NCBI GenBank assembly: GCA_964475685.1
Contig: CAYYXP010000158.1
Coordinates: forward strand, 1 to 7,779
Direction: 5' to 3'
Length of the DNA: 7,779 bases
DNA from: CAVVWJ01 sp964475685
GTDB taxonomy: Bacteria > Gemmatimonadota > Gemmatimonadetes > Gemmatimonadales > GWC2-71-9
Shown: positions 1-5,840 of the stretch, one piece after another
Layout of the letters: each line of letters opens with the position of its first letter
Numbering within the stretch: position 1 is the stretch's first letter
Made by a program: the position numbers and the translations under genes
The notes under the pieces: generated by a model
The model's input: only the letters and a program-made list of their open reading frames with translations
What the model was told of the DNA's origin: nothing
The model's database searches: none

Positions 1-638
1 CGCTCCGATTCTCTCAGCAGATGGCCGAGCCCGCCGCCGGCCCGGATGGCCCAGAGGAGCAGGATGCCGCCTCCAGCCAGCAGCAGCGGCGCCGACCAGC
101 TCTCCAGCAGCTTGATCCCCTCGGTCCCCTTGAAGATCACGGCCACCTGGATCAGCCAGAACACCATGAAGGTGATGGCGGTGCCGCCGGGAACTCCGGC
201 CCAGCCCGGCCAGGCAGCCCGGAAGAGCGCGTCGAGCGCGAGTCCGCCGATCCAGGTCTGGATCCCGAACCAGCCGCAGGCGACGATCGCGCGGAGGATG
301 GCCGGGAGGTTGGCGCCGCGCACGCCGAAGCTGGCGCGGCAGAGCACCGGGAAGGAGATGCCGTACCTCGTCCCGGCGTGGGCGTTGAGGACCATCGGCA
401 CCAGCACGATGGTGTTGCCGAGGAGAATGGTGACCATCGCCTGCCACCAGAGCATCCCCTGCTGCATGAGGCCGGAAGCGAGCGTGTAAGTGGTAATCAC
501 CACGCTCATCCCGATCCAGAGCGCGGCGATGTTGTAGGTGGACCAGGTGCGGCGCTCGGGCGGGGTCGGCGCGAGGTCCGGGTTCCAGAGCGGACTTCCG
601 GAGAGGTCGTCGGTCACGCCGCGGTGCGGGGGAGCCAC
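1..638 (-). CDS. NCS1-family nucleobase/hydantoin/allantoin permease (3' end outside window)
   Basis: Inner-membrane secondary transporter of the nucleobase:cation symporter-1 family, likely importing a pyrimidine, hydantoin or allantoin-type substrate for the two enzymes encoded upstream. About 212 N-terminal residues are visible. A cytosolic N-terminus carries the family signature LWNPDLAPTPPERRTW (residues 17-32), followed by hydrophobic helices near 36-58, 64-84, 110-138 and 153-168. The segment GWFGIQTW (122-129) matches the Mhp1 hydantoin transporter, placing W123 and Q127 at the ligand-stacking Trp and hydrogen-bonding Gln; the Mhp1 Gln42 position appears to be Val here. I chose the GTG at 638 because a GGAGG lies at 649-653. 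A second in-frame GTG at 617 overlaps the dihydropyrimidinase stop as GTGA but has no visible ribosome site. The gene overlaps the upstream gene by 25 bases, implying translational coupling. Family assignment is firm; substrate is inferred from neighbours. Confidence 0.9.
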   Translation of the reverse strand, partial: MAPPHRGVTDDLSGSPLWNPDLAPTPPERRTWSTYNIAALWIGMSVVITTYTLASGLMQQGMLWWQAMVTILLGNTIVLVPMVLNAHAGTRYGISFPVLCRASFGVRGANLPAILRAIVACGWFGIQTWIGGLALDALFRAAWPGWAGVPGGTAITFMVFWLIQVAVIFKGTEGIKLLESWSAPLLLAGGGILLLWAIRAGGGLGHLLRESE

Positions 639-1996
639 TGTCCGCGCCCCTCCCGTCCGACCACTGCGTAACCGTCCACGATCACCTCGCCGCGCGAGAG
701 GGTCGTCCGGGCGAACCCGGCCAGCTCCCACCCCTCGTACGGCGACCAGTCGGCGTTGGTCTCCATGGTGGACGGAGTCACCGTGCGGGTCGCGGTCGGG
801 TGGATGATGACCAGGTCGGCGTCGGCGCCCACCGCAATGGCGCCCTTCCTCGGGTAGAGGCCCATGATCCGCGCGGGGTTGGTGCTGAGCTTCATGCTCA
901 GCTCCTCCAGGGTGAGCCGCCCGCCGAGGACGCCGCGGGTGTAGACCAGGGGCAGGAGGGTCTCGAGGCCGGGAAGACCCATCGGGATCTTGGTCCAGTC
1001 CCCGTTCCACATCGCCTTCTGTTCGCGGGAGAAGGTGCAGGTGTCGGTCGAAACCACCGAGACCTCCCCGCCGCGCAGTCCCTTCCACAGCCGCTCGACA
1101 TCCTTCGGCTTCTTGACCTGGGGGCAGCAGGCAAAGAGGTGTCCGTCCTCCCGCTCGAAGACCGAGTCGTCCAGCACCAGGTACTGGGCGCAGGTCTCCG
1201 CGAGGACCGGCACCCCGCGCGCCTGGGCCGCGCGCACGATGTCCGAGCCCTCGGCGGTGGACATGTGCACGATGTAGAGCCGGCCGCCGGTCGCCTCGCA
1301 CCACTGCACGACGCGCTGGATCGCTTCCGCCTCGATGAAGTTGGGCCGGGTCATCGGGTGGAGGCGCGCGCCGTAACGCGCCATCAGCTCCGGCGTGTGG
1401 TGCCGTGCGATCAGCTCGTCGAGCACCCGGGCCGACTCCGCGTGCACCAGGAGCATGGTGCCGTACTCCCGCATCAGCTCCAGAGTGCCGAAGAGGGCCC
1501 GATCGTCCGATTGCCACCCCTCCGACTCGTAGATCATGAACTCCTTGAAGGTGGTGAACCCGCGGTCCACCATCTCCCTGATCTGCGACTTGTGCTCGTT
1601 CCAGCGGGTGATGCAGATGTGGAAGGTGTAATCGATGAGCGCCTTCCCCTCCGCCTTCCGCATCCAGTTGTCGGCCGCCTGGCCGAGCGAGTCTCCGGCG
1701 TAGGGGATGGCGAAGTCGATCACCGTCGTGACGCCGCCCCGCGCGCCGGCCCGGGTGCCGGTGCGGTAGTCGTCGGCGGACACGGTGCCGCAGAAGGGGA
1801 GGGCCAGGTGCACGTGGACGTCGAGCACCCCGGGCAGCACGTGATGCCCCGCGGCGTCGATGATCTGGGTGCCGGCGGCGGGCTCGAGGTCCGCGCCGAG
1901 CGCCGCGATCTTCTCGCCCGAAATGCCGACGTCGCCGGTGAAGGTCCCGGACGGCGTCACCACGTTTCCGCCCTTGATGATCCGGTCGAATCGCAT
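614..1996 (-). CDS. Dihydropyrimidinase / hydantoinase (cyclic amidohydrolase)
   Basis: Cytosolic zinc amidohydrolase of 460 residues, the normal family length, that hydrolyses 5,6-dihydrouracil or dihydrothymine to N-carbamoyl-beta-amino acids (step two of the reductive pathway). All metal-site residues are visible: H61 and H63 (DVHVHL), the lysine to be carboxylated K151 (TTFKEFMIY), H185 (LLVHAES), H244 (YIVHMST) and catalytic D318 (STDTCTF). Y156 fits the conserved substrate-binding Tyr five residues after the lysine. The C-terminal small-domain motif RKGAIAVGADADLVI (383-397) is typical. The ATG at 1996 has GAGGA 8 bases upstream, overlapping the preA stop, with only 11 bases between the genes. 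The open frame continues upstream to 3007, but that part is a shadow of preA. Substrate loops read ACCPQ (289-293) and GLPGLE (340-345) rather than the more usual CSPP and GxNGxE of dihydropyrimidinases, so hydantoinase-like specificity is possible. Adjacency to preA favours dihydropyrimidinase. Confidence 0.9.
   Translation of the reverse strand: MRFDRIIKGGNVVTPSGTFTGDVGISGEKIAALGADLEPAAGTQIIDAAGHHVLPGVLDVHVHLALPFCGTVSADDYRTGTRAGARGGVTTVIDFAIPYAGDSLGQAADNWMRKAEGKALIDYTFHICITRWNEHKSQIREMVDRGFTTFKEFMIYESEGWQSDDRALFGTLELMREYGTMLLVHAESARVLDELIARHHTPELMARYGARLHPMTRPNFIEAEAIQRVVQWCEATGGRLYIVHMSTAEGSDIVRAAQARGVPVLAETCAQYLVLDDSVFEREDGHLFACCPQVKKPKDVERLWKGLRGGEVSVVSTDTCTFSREQKAMWNGDWTKIPMGLPGLETLLPLVYTRGVLGGRLTLEELSMKLSTNPARIMGLYPRKGAIAVGADADLVIIHPTATRTVTPSTMETNADWSPYEGWELAGFARTTLSRGEVIVDGYAVVGREGRGQWLPRTAA
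649..653 (-). promoter_or_regulatory. Ribosome binding site of the NCS1 permease inside the dihydropyrimidinase gene
   Basis: GGAGG, within GGGAGGGG (647-654), lies 10 bases before GTG 638 and inside the last codons of the upstream gene. It favours the 638 start over GTG 617. Confidence 0.5.
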
Positions 1997-2004
1997 GGCG
2001 GCGT

Positions 2005-2009
2005 TCCTC
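2005..2009 (-). promoter_or_regulatory. Ribosome binding site of the dihydropyrimidinase gene
   Basis: GAGGA lies 8 bases before the ATG at 1996 and overlaps the preA TGA stop (2008-2010). It fixes the start of the amidohydrolase and suggests coupling of its translation to preA. Confidence 0.7.
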
Positions 2010-3123
2010 AGATCGGGGCGTAGCCTTCGGCCGTCTCGTAGCCGGAGTGGTAGTCGGCGGCGTCGGGGCGGCGGATGGCGGACTGGGAGACGATGCGGTC
2101 GCGCCGGATGCCGCGGAAGTCCTCGATGCCGGTCCAGCCGTCGGCGGCGTGCGCGTCGAGGAAGGCGTCGAGCCCCTCCAGCAGCCGCTTGATCACATTG
2201 GGCCCCACTGCCTGGTCGAGCATGGCCGCGGTGCACACCTGCACGGTCCCGCAGCCCAGGAGAATGTAGGAGAGCGCCTGGCGGAAGTCGGAGATGCCCC
2301 CTATCCCCGAGAAGCACTTGTCGGGGAACGCCTGGGTCATCTGGGCCATCTTGGCCAGCGAGAGGGGGAGGATTGCCGGCCCGCCGAGGCCGCCGCTGGA
2401 GACGAAGCCGTCCACGTTGATCTCGAACTCGAGGGTCTCTGGGTCTATGACGGGGAGGGAAGGGAAGGTGTTGGAGGAGACGATGGCGTCGGCACCGCCG
2501 CGGAAGCAGGCCGCCGCCTCGACTTCGATTTCCGCTGTGGCCGGGGTGAGCTTGCACCAGACGGGGACGCGGGCCACTTCCTTCACCGCCTCGGTGACGA
2601 CGGAGCAGAGCCCCTGGTCCTTCCCGATGTTGGACCCCATGTCGCGGCGGTCCATGTGGGGGCAGGAGAAGTTGAGCTCGAGCCCGTCCACGCCGGCGTC
2701 CTGGCAGTTCTGCGCGAGCTGCTGCCAGTTCTTCAGCTCCTTGTCGTTTCCCGAGCCCGCCATGACGGAGGCGATGAGGACGCGATCGGGAAATCCCTCC
2801 TTGATCCGCCGGAGGCGGGGGAGCCACCAGTCGAGGGTCTTGTCGGAGATGAGCTCCCAGTTCCAGGAGGAATGGAGCGCCGCGCCGGGGCGCTTCTTCA
2901 TGGAGACGCACGCGTCCTCGGGAGAGGTGCGCATGAACTTGGCCTTGGCCCCGACCACGTTCACCACCGGGTGGAGCCCGATGGTCTTGGTCACCACGCC
3001 GGCCCATCCGGCCTCGAAGGCGCGAAGGATGTTGCTCTCCGACTCCGTCGGCGGCGCCGAGGAGAGGAGGAAGGGGTTCTCGAAATGGAGCCCGGTGAAC
3101 TCGACGGATCGGCGGGTAGGCAT
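2008..3123 (-). CDS. preA: Dihydropyrimidine dehydrogenase catalytic subunit PreA, lacking the C-terminal ferredoxin domain
   Basis: FMN-dependent dihydroorotate-dehydrogenase-like enzyme of 371 residues, predicted to reduce uracil/thymine to the 5,6-dihydro forms in the cytosol. Against mammalian DPD the active site is intact: N88 and E90 (WNWELISDK) match N609/E611; N151, S153 and C154 (NFSCPH) match N668, S670 and catalytic C671; N218-T219 (SSNTF) match N736/T737. The barrel motifs GGLGGPAI (244-251) and GTVQVCTAAM (292-301) also fit. The start is ATG 3123, with GGAG 5 bases upstream; the longer frame to 3174 runs into the preceding gene and lacks support. E. coli PreA is about 410 residues and ends in a two-cluster [4Fe-4S] ferredoxin domain. 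This protein ends at GYAPI with no CxxCxxC motif, and the next gene begins 11 bases later, so the domain is absent rather than frameshifted. No PreT is in view. Pathway role is supported by the downstream amidohydrolase and permease. Confidence 0.87.
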   Translation of the reverse strand: MPTRRSVEFTGLHFENPFLLSSAPPTESESNILRAFEAGWAGVVTKTIGLHPVVNVVGAKAKFMRTSPEDACVSMKKRPGAALHSSWNWELISDKTLDWWLPRLRRIKEGFPDRVLIASVMAGSGNDKELKNWQQLAQNCQDAGVDGLELNFSCPHMDRRDMGSNIGKDQGLCSVVTEAVKEVARVPVWCKLTPATAEIEVEAAACFRGGADAIVSSNTFPSLPVIDPETLEFEINVDGFVSSGGLGGPAILPLSLAKMAQMTQAFPDKCFSGIGGISDFRQALSYILLGCGTVQVCTAAMLDQAVGPNVIKRLLEGLDAFLDAHAADGWTGIEDFRGIRRDRIVSQSAIRRPDAADYHSGYETAEGYAPI

Positions 3124-3128
3124 GGGTT

Positions 3129-3132
3129 CTCC
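3129..3132 (-). promoter_or_regulatory. Ribosome binding site of preA
   Basis: GGAG sits 5 bases before the ATG at 3123, in a short AT-richer gap. It decides in favour of this start over the in-frame ATG at 3174, which lies inside the upstream gene. Confidence 0.75.
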
Positions 3133-3133
3133 G

Positions 3134-3167
3134 AAAAAATGATCGTGCTCTACCGCGCGGCCCGATC
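3134..3167 (-). terminator. Possible weak terminator or attenuator before preA
   Basis: Read on the minus strand, GATCG (3163-3167) can pair with CGATC (3141-3145) around a 17-base GC-rich loop. One A and then six T residues (3134-3139) follow. The loop contains the self-complementary CCGCGCGG, which could compete. The stem is only 5 bp, so this is weaker than a classical intrinsic terminator. The T tract ends one base before the preA ribosome site. It overlaps the stop of the small membrane protein and could mark partial separation of the two halves of the cluster. Confidence 0.3.
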
Positions 3168-3518
3168 CAGCCAATAGCTGGTGCCCGTCAGCAGGACCCC
3201 GAGGCCCACGACGCCCAGGACTACCAGAAACAGCGGGTCGTGGGTGGAGAGGTAGAATCCCAGGAATCCGACCAGAAAGACCCCACGCACCAGCAGCGTG
3301 GTGGAGTAGATGGCCTCGACCTTGAGCCGGATGATCTGCACCACCAGGACCCCGACCCCGAGCAGCAGCAGCCCTGCCACCCGCGGGAAGACGTAGTCGC
3401 CGTAGTCGCCGTTCGACAACATGAGCCGGAAAGTCTCCCGCGGGGCCACCAGCCAGAGCAGGCCGGTGGGCACGAGATATCCCGCGAGGTAGAACAGGCT
3501 CAAACGGGTCCGTCTCAT
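3150..3518 (-). CDS. Small four-helix membrane protein, unknown family
   Basis: A 122-residue integral membrane protein I do not recognise. Predicted helices lie at about 8-24, 43-63, 73-91 and 95-113, with a basic N-terminus (MRRTR) and basic residues after helix 2 (RLK, 64-66). The loop after helix 1 is polar and carries GDYGDY (37-42), the only distinctive motif; no metal-binding or catalytic pattern stands out. The start is ATG 3518 because GGAGG at 3524-3528 lies 5 bases upstream. The in-frame GTG at 3530 would overlap that ribosome site and is unlikely. It follows the other small membrane gene by 25 bases and precedes preA by 26 bases, so it is probably co-transcribed. Nothing in it links it to pyrimidine chemistry, and I infer no function beyond membrane localisation. 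Confidence 0.75.
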   Translation of the reverse strand: MRRTRLSLFYLAGYLVPTGLLWLVAPRETFRLMLSNGDYGDYVFPRVAGLLLLGVGVLVVQIIRLKVEAIYSTTLLVRGVFLVGFLGFYLSTHDPLFLVVLGVVGLGVLLTGTSYWLDRAAR

Positions 3519-3523
3519 CGAAA

Positions 3524-3528
3524 CCTCC
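3524..3528 (-). promoter_or_regulatory. Ribosome binding site of the 122-residue membrane protein
   Basis: A strong GGAGG lies 5 bases before ATG 3518. It excludes the upstream GTG at 3530, which it would immediately follow. Confidence 0.75.
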
Positions 3529-3543
3529 ACTGGCGCAGGGGGC

Positions 3544-3936
3544 CTACAGCAGGCGGGCTCCGGGCAGATCGCGGCGCACGAGCAGGGCGAGAACCACGGC
3601 CGTGAGGTACAGCGCCGCGACGTCTCCCCACAGGTGCCCCATCTGTCCCGGGTCGGTCACCGAGTGCACCGCCATCGCCGTGGCGTGGGCCACGCTGGAC
3701 CAGACCGTGAACCAGATCAGGACCATAGGCCGGGCGGGATCGCGGGCCGCCAGCAGCAGAAAGATCCCCAGAGTGAGATAGATGCTGAGGATCATGTGGA
3801 GATAGGCAGGCTGCTCCGGCTCCCAGGCCCAGCCGGAGGGCCAAAGCCGGTTGAGCGTGATGATGCCGAAGATGAAGACCAGTCCGAAGACGGTGAGGGC
3901 CGGGCTCAACAAGGGAGTGCGGGCGGGTGCGCTCAT
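3544..3936 (-). CDS. Small four-helix membrane protein, DUF6632-like
   Basis: A 130-residue membrane protein with predicted helices at about 11-30, 46-63, 71-90 and 103-120. The pattern LWPSGWAWEP (31-40), HMILSIYLTLGIFLLLAARDP (47-67) and WFTVWSSVAHATAMAV (75-90), then HLWGDV (101-106), is what I recall of the uncharacterised DUF6632 group. This is recognition from memory, not a search. H47, H84, H91 and H101 lie at membrane edges and could be functional, but that is speculation. The start is ATG 3936, with GAGG (3943-3946) 6 bases upstream. The frame is open to 4098, but that extension is low-complexity shadow of the oxidase gene and has no ribosome site. It lies 52 bases downstream of the multicopper oxidase stop and 25 bases upstream of the next small membrane gene, so it probably belongs to the same transcript. 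Confidence 0.75.
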   Translation of the reverse strand: MSAPARTPLLSPALTVFGLVFIFGIITLNRLWPSGWAWEPEQPAYLHMILSIYLTLGIFLLLAARDPARPMVLIWFTVWSSVAHATAMAVHSVTDPGQMGHLWGDVAALYLTAVVLALLVRRDLPGARLL

Positions 3937-3988
3937 GGGCTGCCTCGGGGATCGACGGTGGGCATGGTAGCAAGCTACATCGGGGTCG
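3937..3988. other. Longest intergenic gap, with a small CUUG-loop inverted repeat
   Basis: The 52 bases between the oxidase stop and the DUF6632-like gene hold a perfect inverted repeat at 3967-3978. On the minus strand it reads GTAG-CTTG-CTAC, able to form a 4-bp stem with a CUUG tetraloop. There is no T tract, so it is not an intrinsic terminator. It may be an RNA-processing or stability hairpin, or chance. No promoter is evident. Confidence 0.3.
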
Positions 3989-5839
3989 TCACCGCGCCAG
4001 CAGGACCTGCACCCAGTCCGGCTCCTTCGGATCGCCGACCACCAGCCGGTATGCTCCGGGCGCCGGAACCAACTCGACATCCCGGGTCTCTCCCACATCC
4101 AGCGACTCCACCGACGGCTCAGTGAGCGCCTGGGAAGCCGGCAGCTCGGCGCCGTCCCGGGCCAGCATTCGCCACTCCACCAGCGAGGTGTCGCGGTAGA
4201 CCGAGAAACGCACCCGTCCCGCGGCCCCGATGTTGACCAACCTGAAGCGGTGGGGGACGCCGGCGGCCAGATGGAGCGGTTTCGACAGCGAGTCGCCGTT
4301 CACCAGCAGGTGGACCGGCTCCGCATCGCTGTCCCAGCCGGCCACGTAGATGTGATCGCGCCGCGGATCGAACCGCTGCCCCGGCTCGAGCACCACGATC
4401 CCGCCGTAGAGCCCCGAGGTGAGCTGCTCGATGTCGTTCATGTGGGTGTGATAGATGAACGTCCCCGCGCGCGGCAGCGTCAGGTGCGCGACGAACGAAT
4501 CGCCCGGCTGGATGGATGGGGCGAGGTGAGTGCCGGACCCGCTCCACCCGGCCACCCCGTCGGAGTAGCTCTCCAGCTCGATCCCGTGCCAGTGAATGGC
4601 GGCCGGCTCGGCCAGCCGGTTCACCACCACGATGTCGGTCGGTTCCCCCCGGGTGAGCACCAGGAGGGAGCCTGCGGATTCGATCGAGTCCGTGGCGGGG
4701 GCCCGCGATCCTCGTTGCAGCACGAAGCCGAGCGCGCGACTCGCCCGGTTCCGCCGCGCCCCCTCCTGGACGAAGAGGTGCAGCCGTCGCGCCTGCCCGC
4801 GCACCGGCTCGACCGCCCCCGCCGCCGGCCGCACGACGATCCCCATCACCAGCCCCGCCATGTGCACCGTGGGGTCGTGCGCCATGCGGTCGTGGCTCCC
4901 CGGCGCGGGCGGGTCGAGCCGGGTGTCGGGGACCACATGGAACCCGATGTGACAATGAAAGAGCCAGTTTCCCGCACGCTCCGGCACCCAGGTCATCGCC
5001 ATGGTCTGAAACGGAGCCATGCTCCGGGTGACGGCCATCCGGCGTTTGCCCGGAGGGAGCATCGAGTCGCTGAGCCCGTCCCCCAGTCCGTCAATCCGGA
5101 AGTAGAACCCATGCAGGTGCATCGGGTGGCCGCGCCGGCTGGCGTTGACCACCTGCCAGCGCACCGTGTCGCCGACCGTTGCCTCGATCCGCTCGGTGTG
5201 GGGCCAGGACCTTCCGTTGATGGCGAGGGCGTTCCGGTAGGTGCTCGAGTCGAGCGTCGTTCCCCAGATGTTGATCACCATGACCCGGTCCGGCGGCGAG
5301 CCGCCGGGCGGATCCACGACGAACGCCCCCGCGAGCTGCTCCTGCTCGAGATCCACGCCGAGGCGATTGGGGTGGGAAACGGGCGCCGCCCAGTAAGCGT
5401 ACGTTCCGGGCTCGCCGGCGGCGAAGGTGACGGTGGTGGATTCACCCGGGCGCAGCATGAGGCTGTCGTCACGGGCGGGGTGGGTGACGAGGCCATGAAT
5501 CGCGATGGTCGAATCGGTGAGCGCATTGCGCACCGACGCCACGAGGATCGTGCCGGCCGGCACCCGGATGAGCGGAGCCGGAACCTCCGGCGCGCGCCCC
5601 TCCTCGGTAAACGCCGCGACCTCGATGGAGGGGCCGCTGTCCGCCTCCGGACGCCAGGTAGCCATCAGCACTTCGAGCCGCAGCTCGAGGGTGTCGCCGT
5701 GGAGCCGGCCGGCGGGGGCGCGATTGTCGTTGGGGTGGACCAGTGGCGTGGCGCCACCCGCGCCGGCGGGCAGCCCGGTCGGTTTGCATCCACCGAGGAG
5801 TGCGGCCGCGAGGAGTGCCGCCGCCGCCAGGATTTTCAC
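3989..5839 (-). CDS. Multicopper oxidase lipoprotein with permuted copper-motif order
   Basis: Exported oxidase of 616 residues, expected to couple one-electron substrate oxidation to O2 reduction; substrate unknown. The N-terminal signal ends in lipobox LGGC, so C18 should be lipidated. Four cupredoxin-like segments appear. Segment 1 (about 45-175) is degenerate: AIHG at 113-116 and YAYW at 147-150 sit where HWHG and HxH would be. Segment 2 (about 185-335) carries HPMHLHG (238-244) and HCHIGFH (295-301), normally the last domain of a laccase. Segment 3 (about 350-487) carries HWHG (416-419) and HTH (464-466), normally the first. Segment 4 (about 495-616) has no copper motif. All eight trinuclear-site histidines and T1 ligands H238, C296 and H301 are therefore present, but in swapped order. 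The GTG start at 5839 lies one base after the upstream stop, with no clear ribosome site, so translation is probably coupled. MKILAAAALL makes the start convincing. Confidence 0.88.
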   Translation of the reverse strand: MKILAAAALLAAALLGGCKPTGLPAGAGGATPLVHPNDNRAPAGRLHGDTLELRLEVLMATWRPEADSGPSIEVAAFTEEGRAPEVPAPLIRVPAGTILVASVRNALTDSTIAIHGLVTHPARDDSLMLRPGESTTVTFAAGEPGTYAYWAAPVSHPNRLGVDLEQEQLAGAFVVDPPGGSPPDRVMVINIWGTTLDSSTYRNALAINGRSWPHTERIEATVGDTVRWQVVNASRRGHPMHLHGFYFRIDGLGDGLSDSMLPPGKRRMAVTRSMAPFQTMAMTWVPERAGNWLFHCHIGFHVVPDTRLDPPAPGSHDRMAHDPTVHMAGLVMGIVVRPAAGAVEPVRGQARRLHLFVQEGARRNRASRALGFVLQRGSRAPATDSIESAGSLLVLTRGEPTDIVVVNRLAEPAAIHWHGIELESYSDGVAGWSGSGTHLAPSIQPGDSFVAHLTLPRAGTFIYHTHMNDIEQLTSGLYGGIVVLEPGQRFDPRRDHIYVAGWDSDAEPVHLLVNGDSLSKPLHLAAGVPHRFRLVNIGAAGRVRFSVYRDTSLVEWRMLARDGAELPASQALTEPSVESLDVGETRDVELVPAPGAYRLVVGDPKEPDWVQVLLAR

Positions 5840-5840
5840 G

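Noticed and set aside
614..3007. A 797-codon minus-strand frame suggesting a fusion of an N-terminal domain to dihydropyrimidinase
   Set aside because: The upstream part is an Arg/Pro/Gly-rich off-frame reading of preA, which has a clear family match in its own frame. The amidohydrolase has its own ATG and ribosome site at 1996.
3124..3174. N-terminal extension of PreA starting at 3174
   Set aside because: It would overlap the preceding gene and has no ribosome site, whereas the ATG at 3123 has GGAG 5 bases upstream and matches where the family N-terminus begins.
2047..3177. A 376-codon plus-strand frame opposite preA
   Set aside because: It is a low-complexity Gly/Val/Glu shadow; preA on the minus strand has all catalytic residues.
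3937..4098. Extension of the DUF6632-like protein to 4098
   Set aside because: The added residues are an off-frame reading of the oxidase C-terminus. The ATG at 3936 has a proper ribosome site and the family-like N-terminus.
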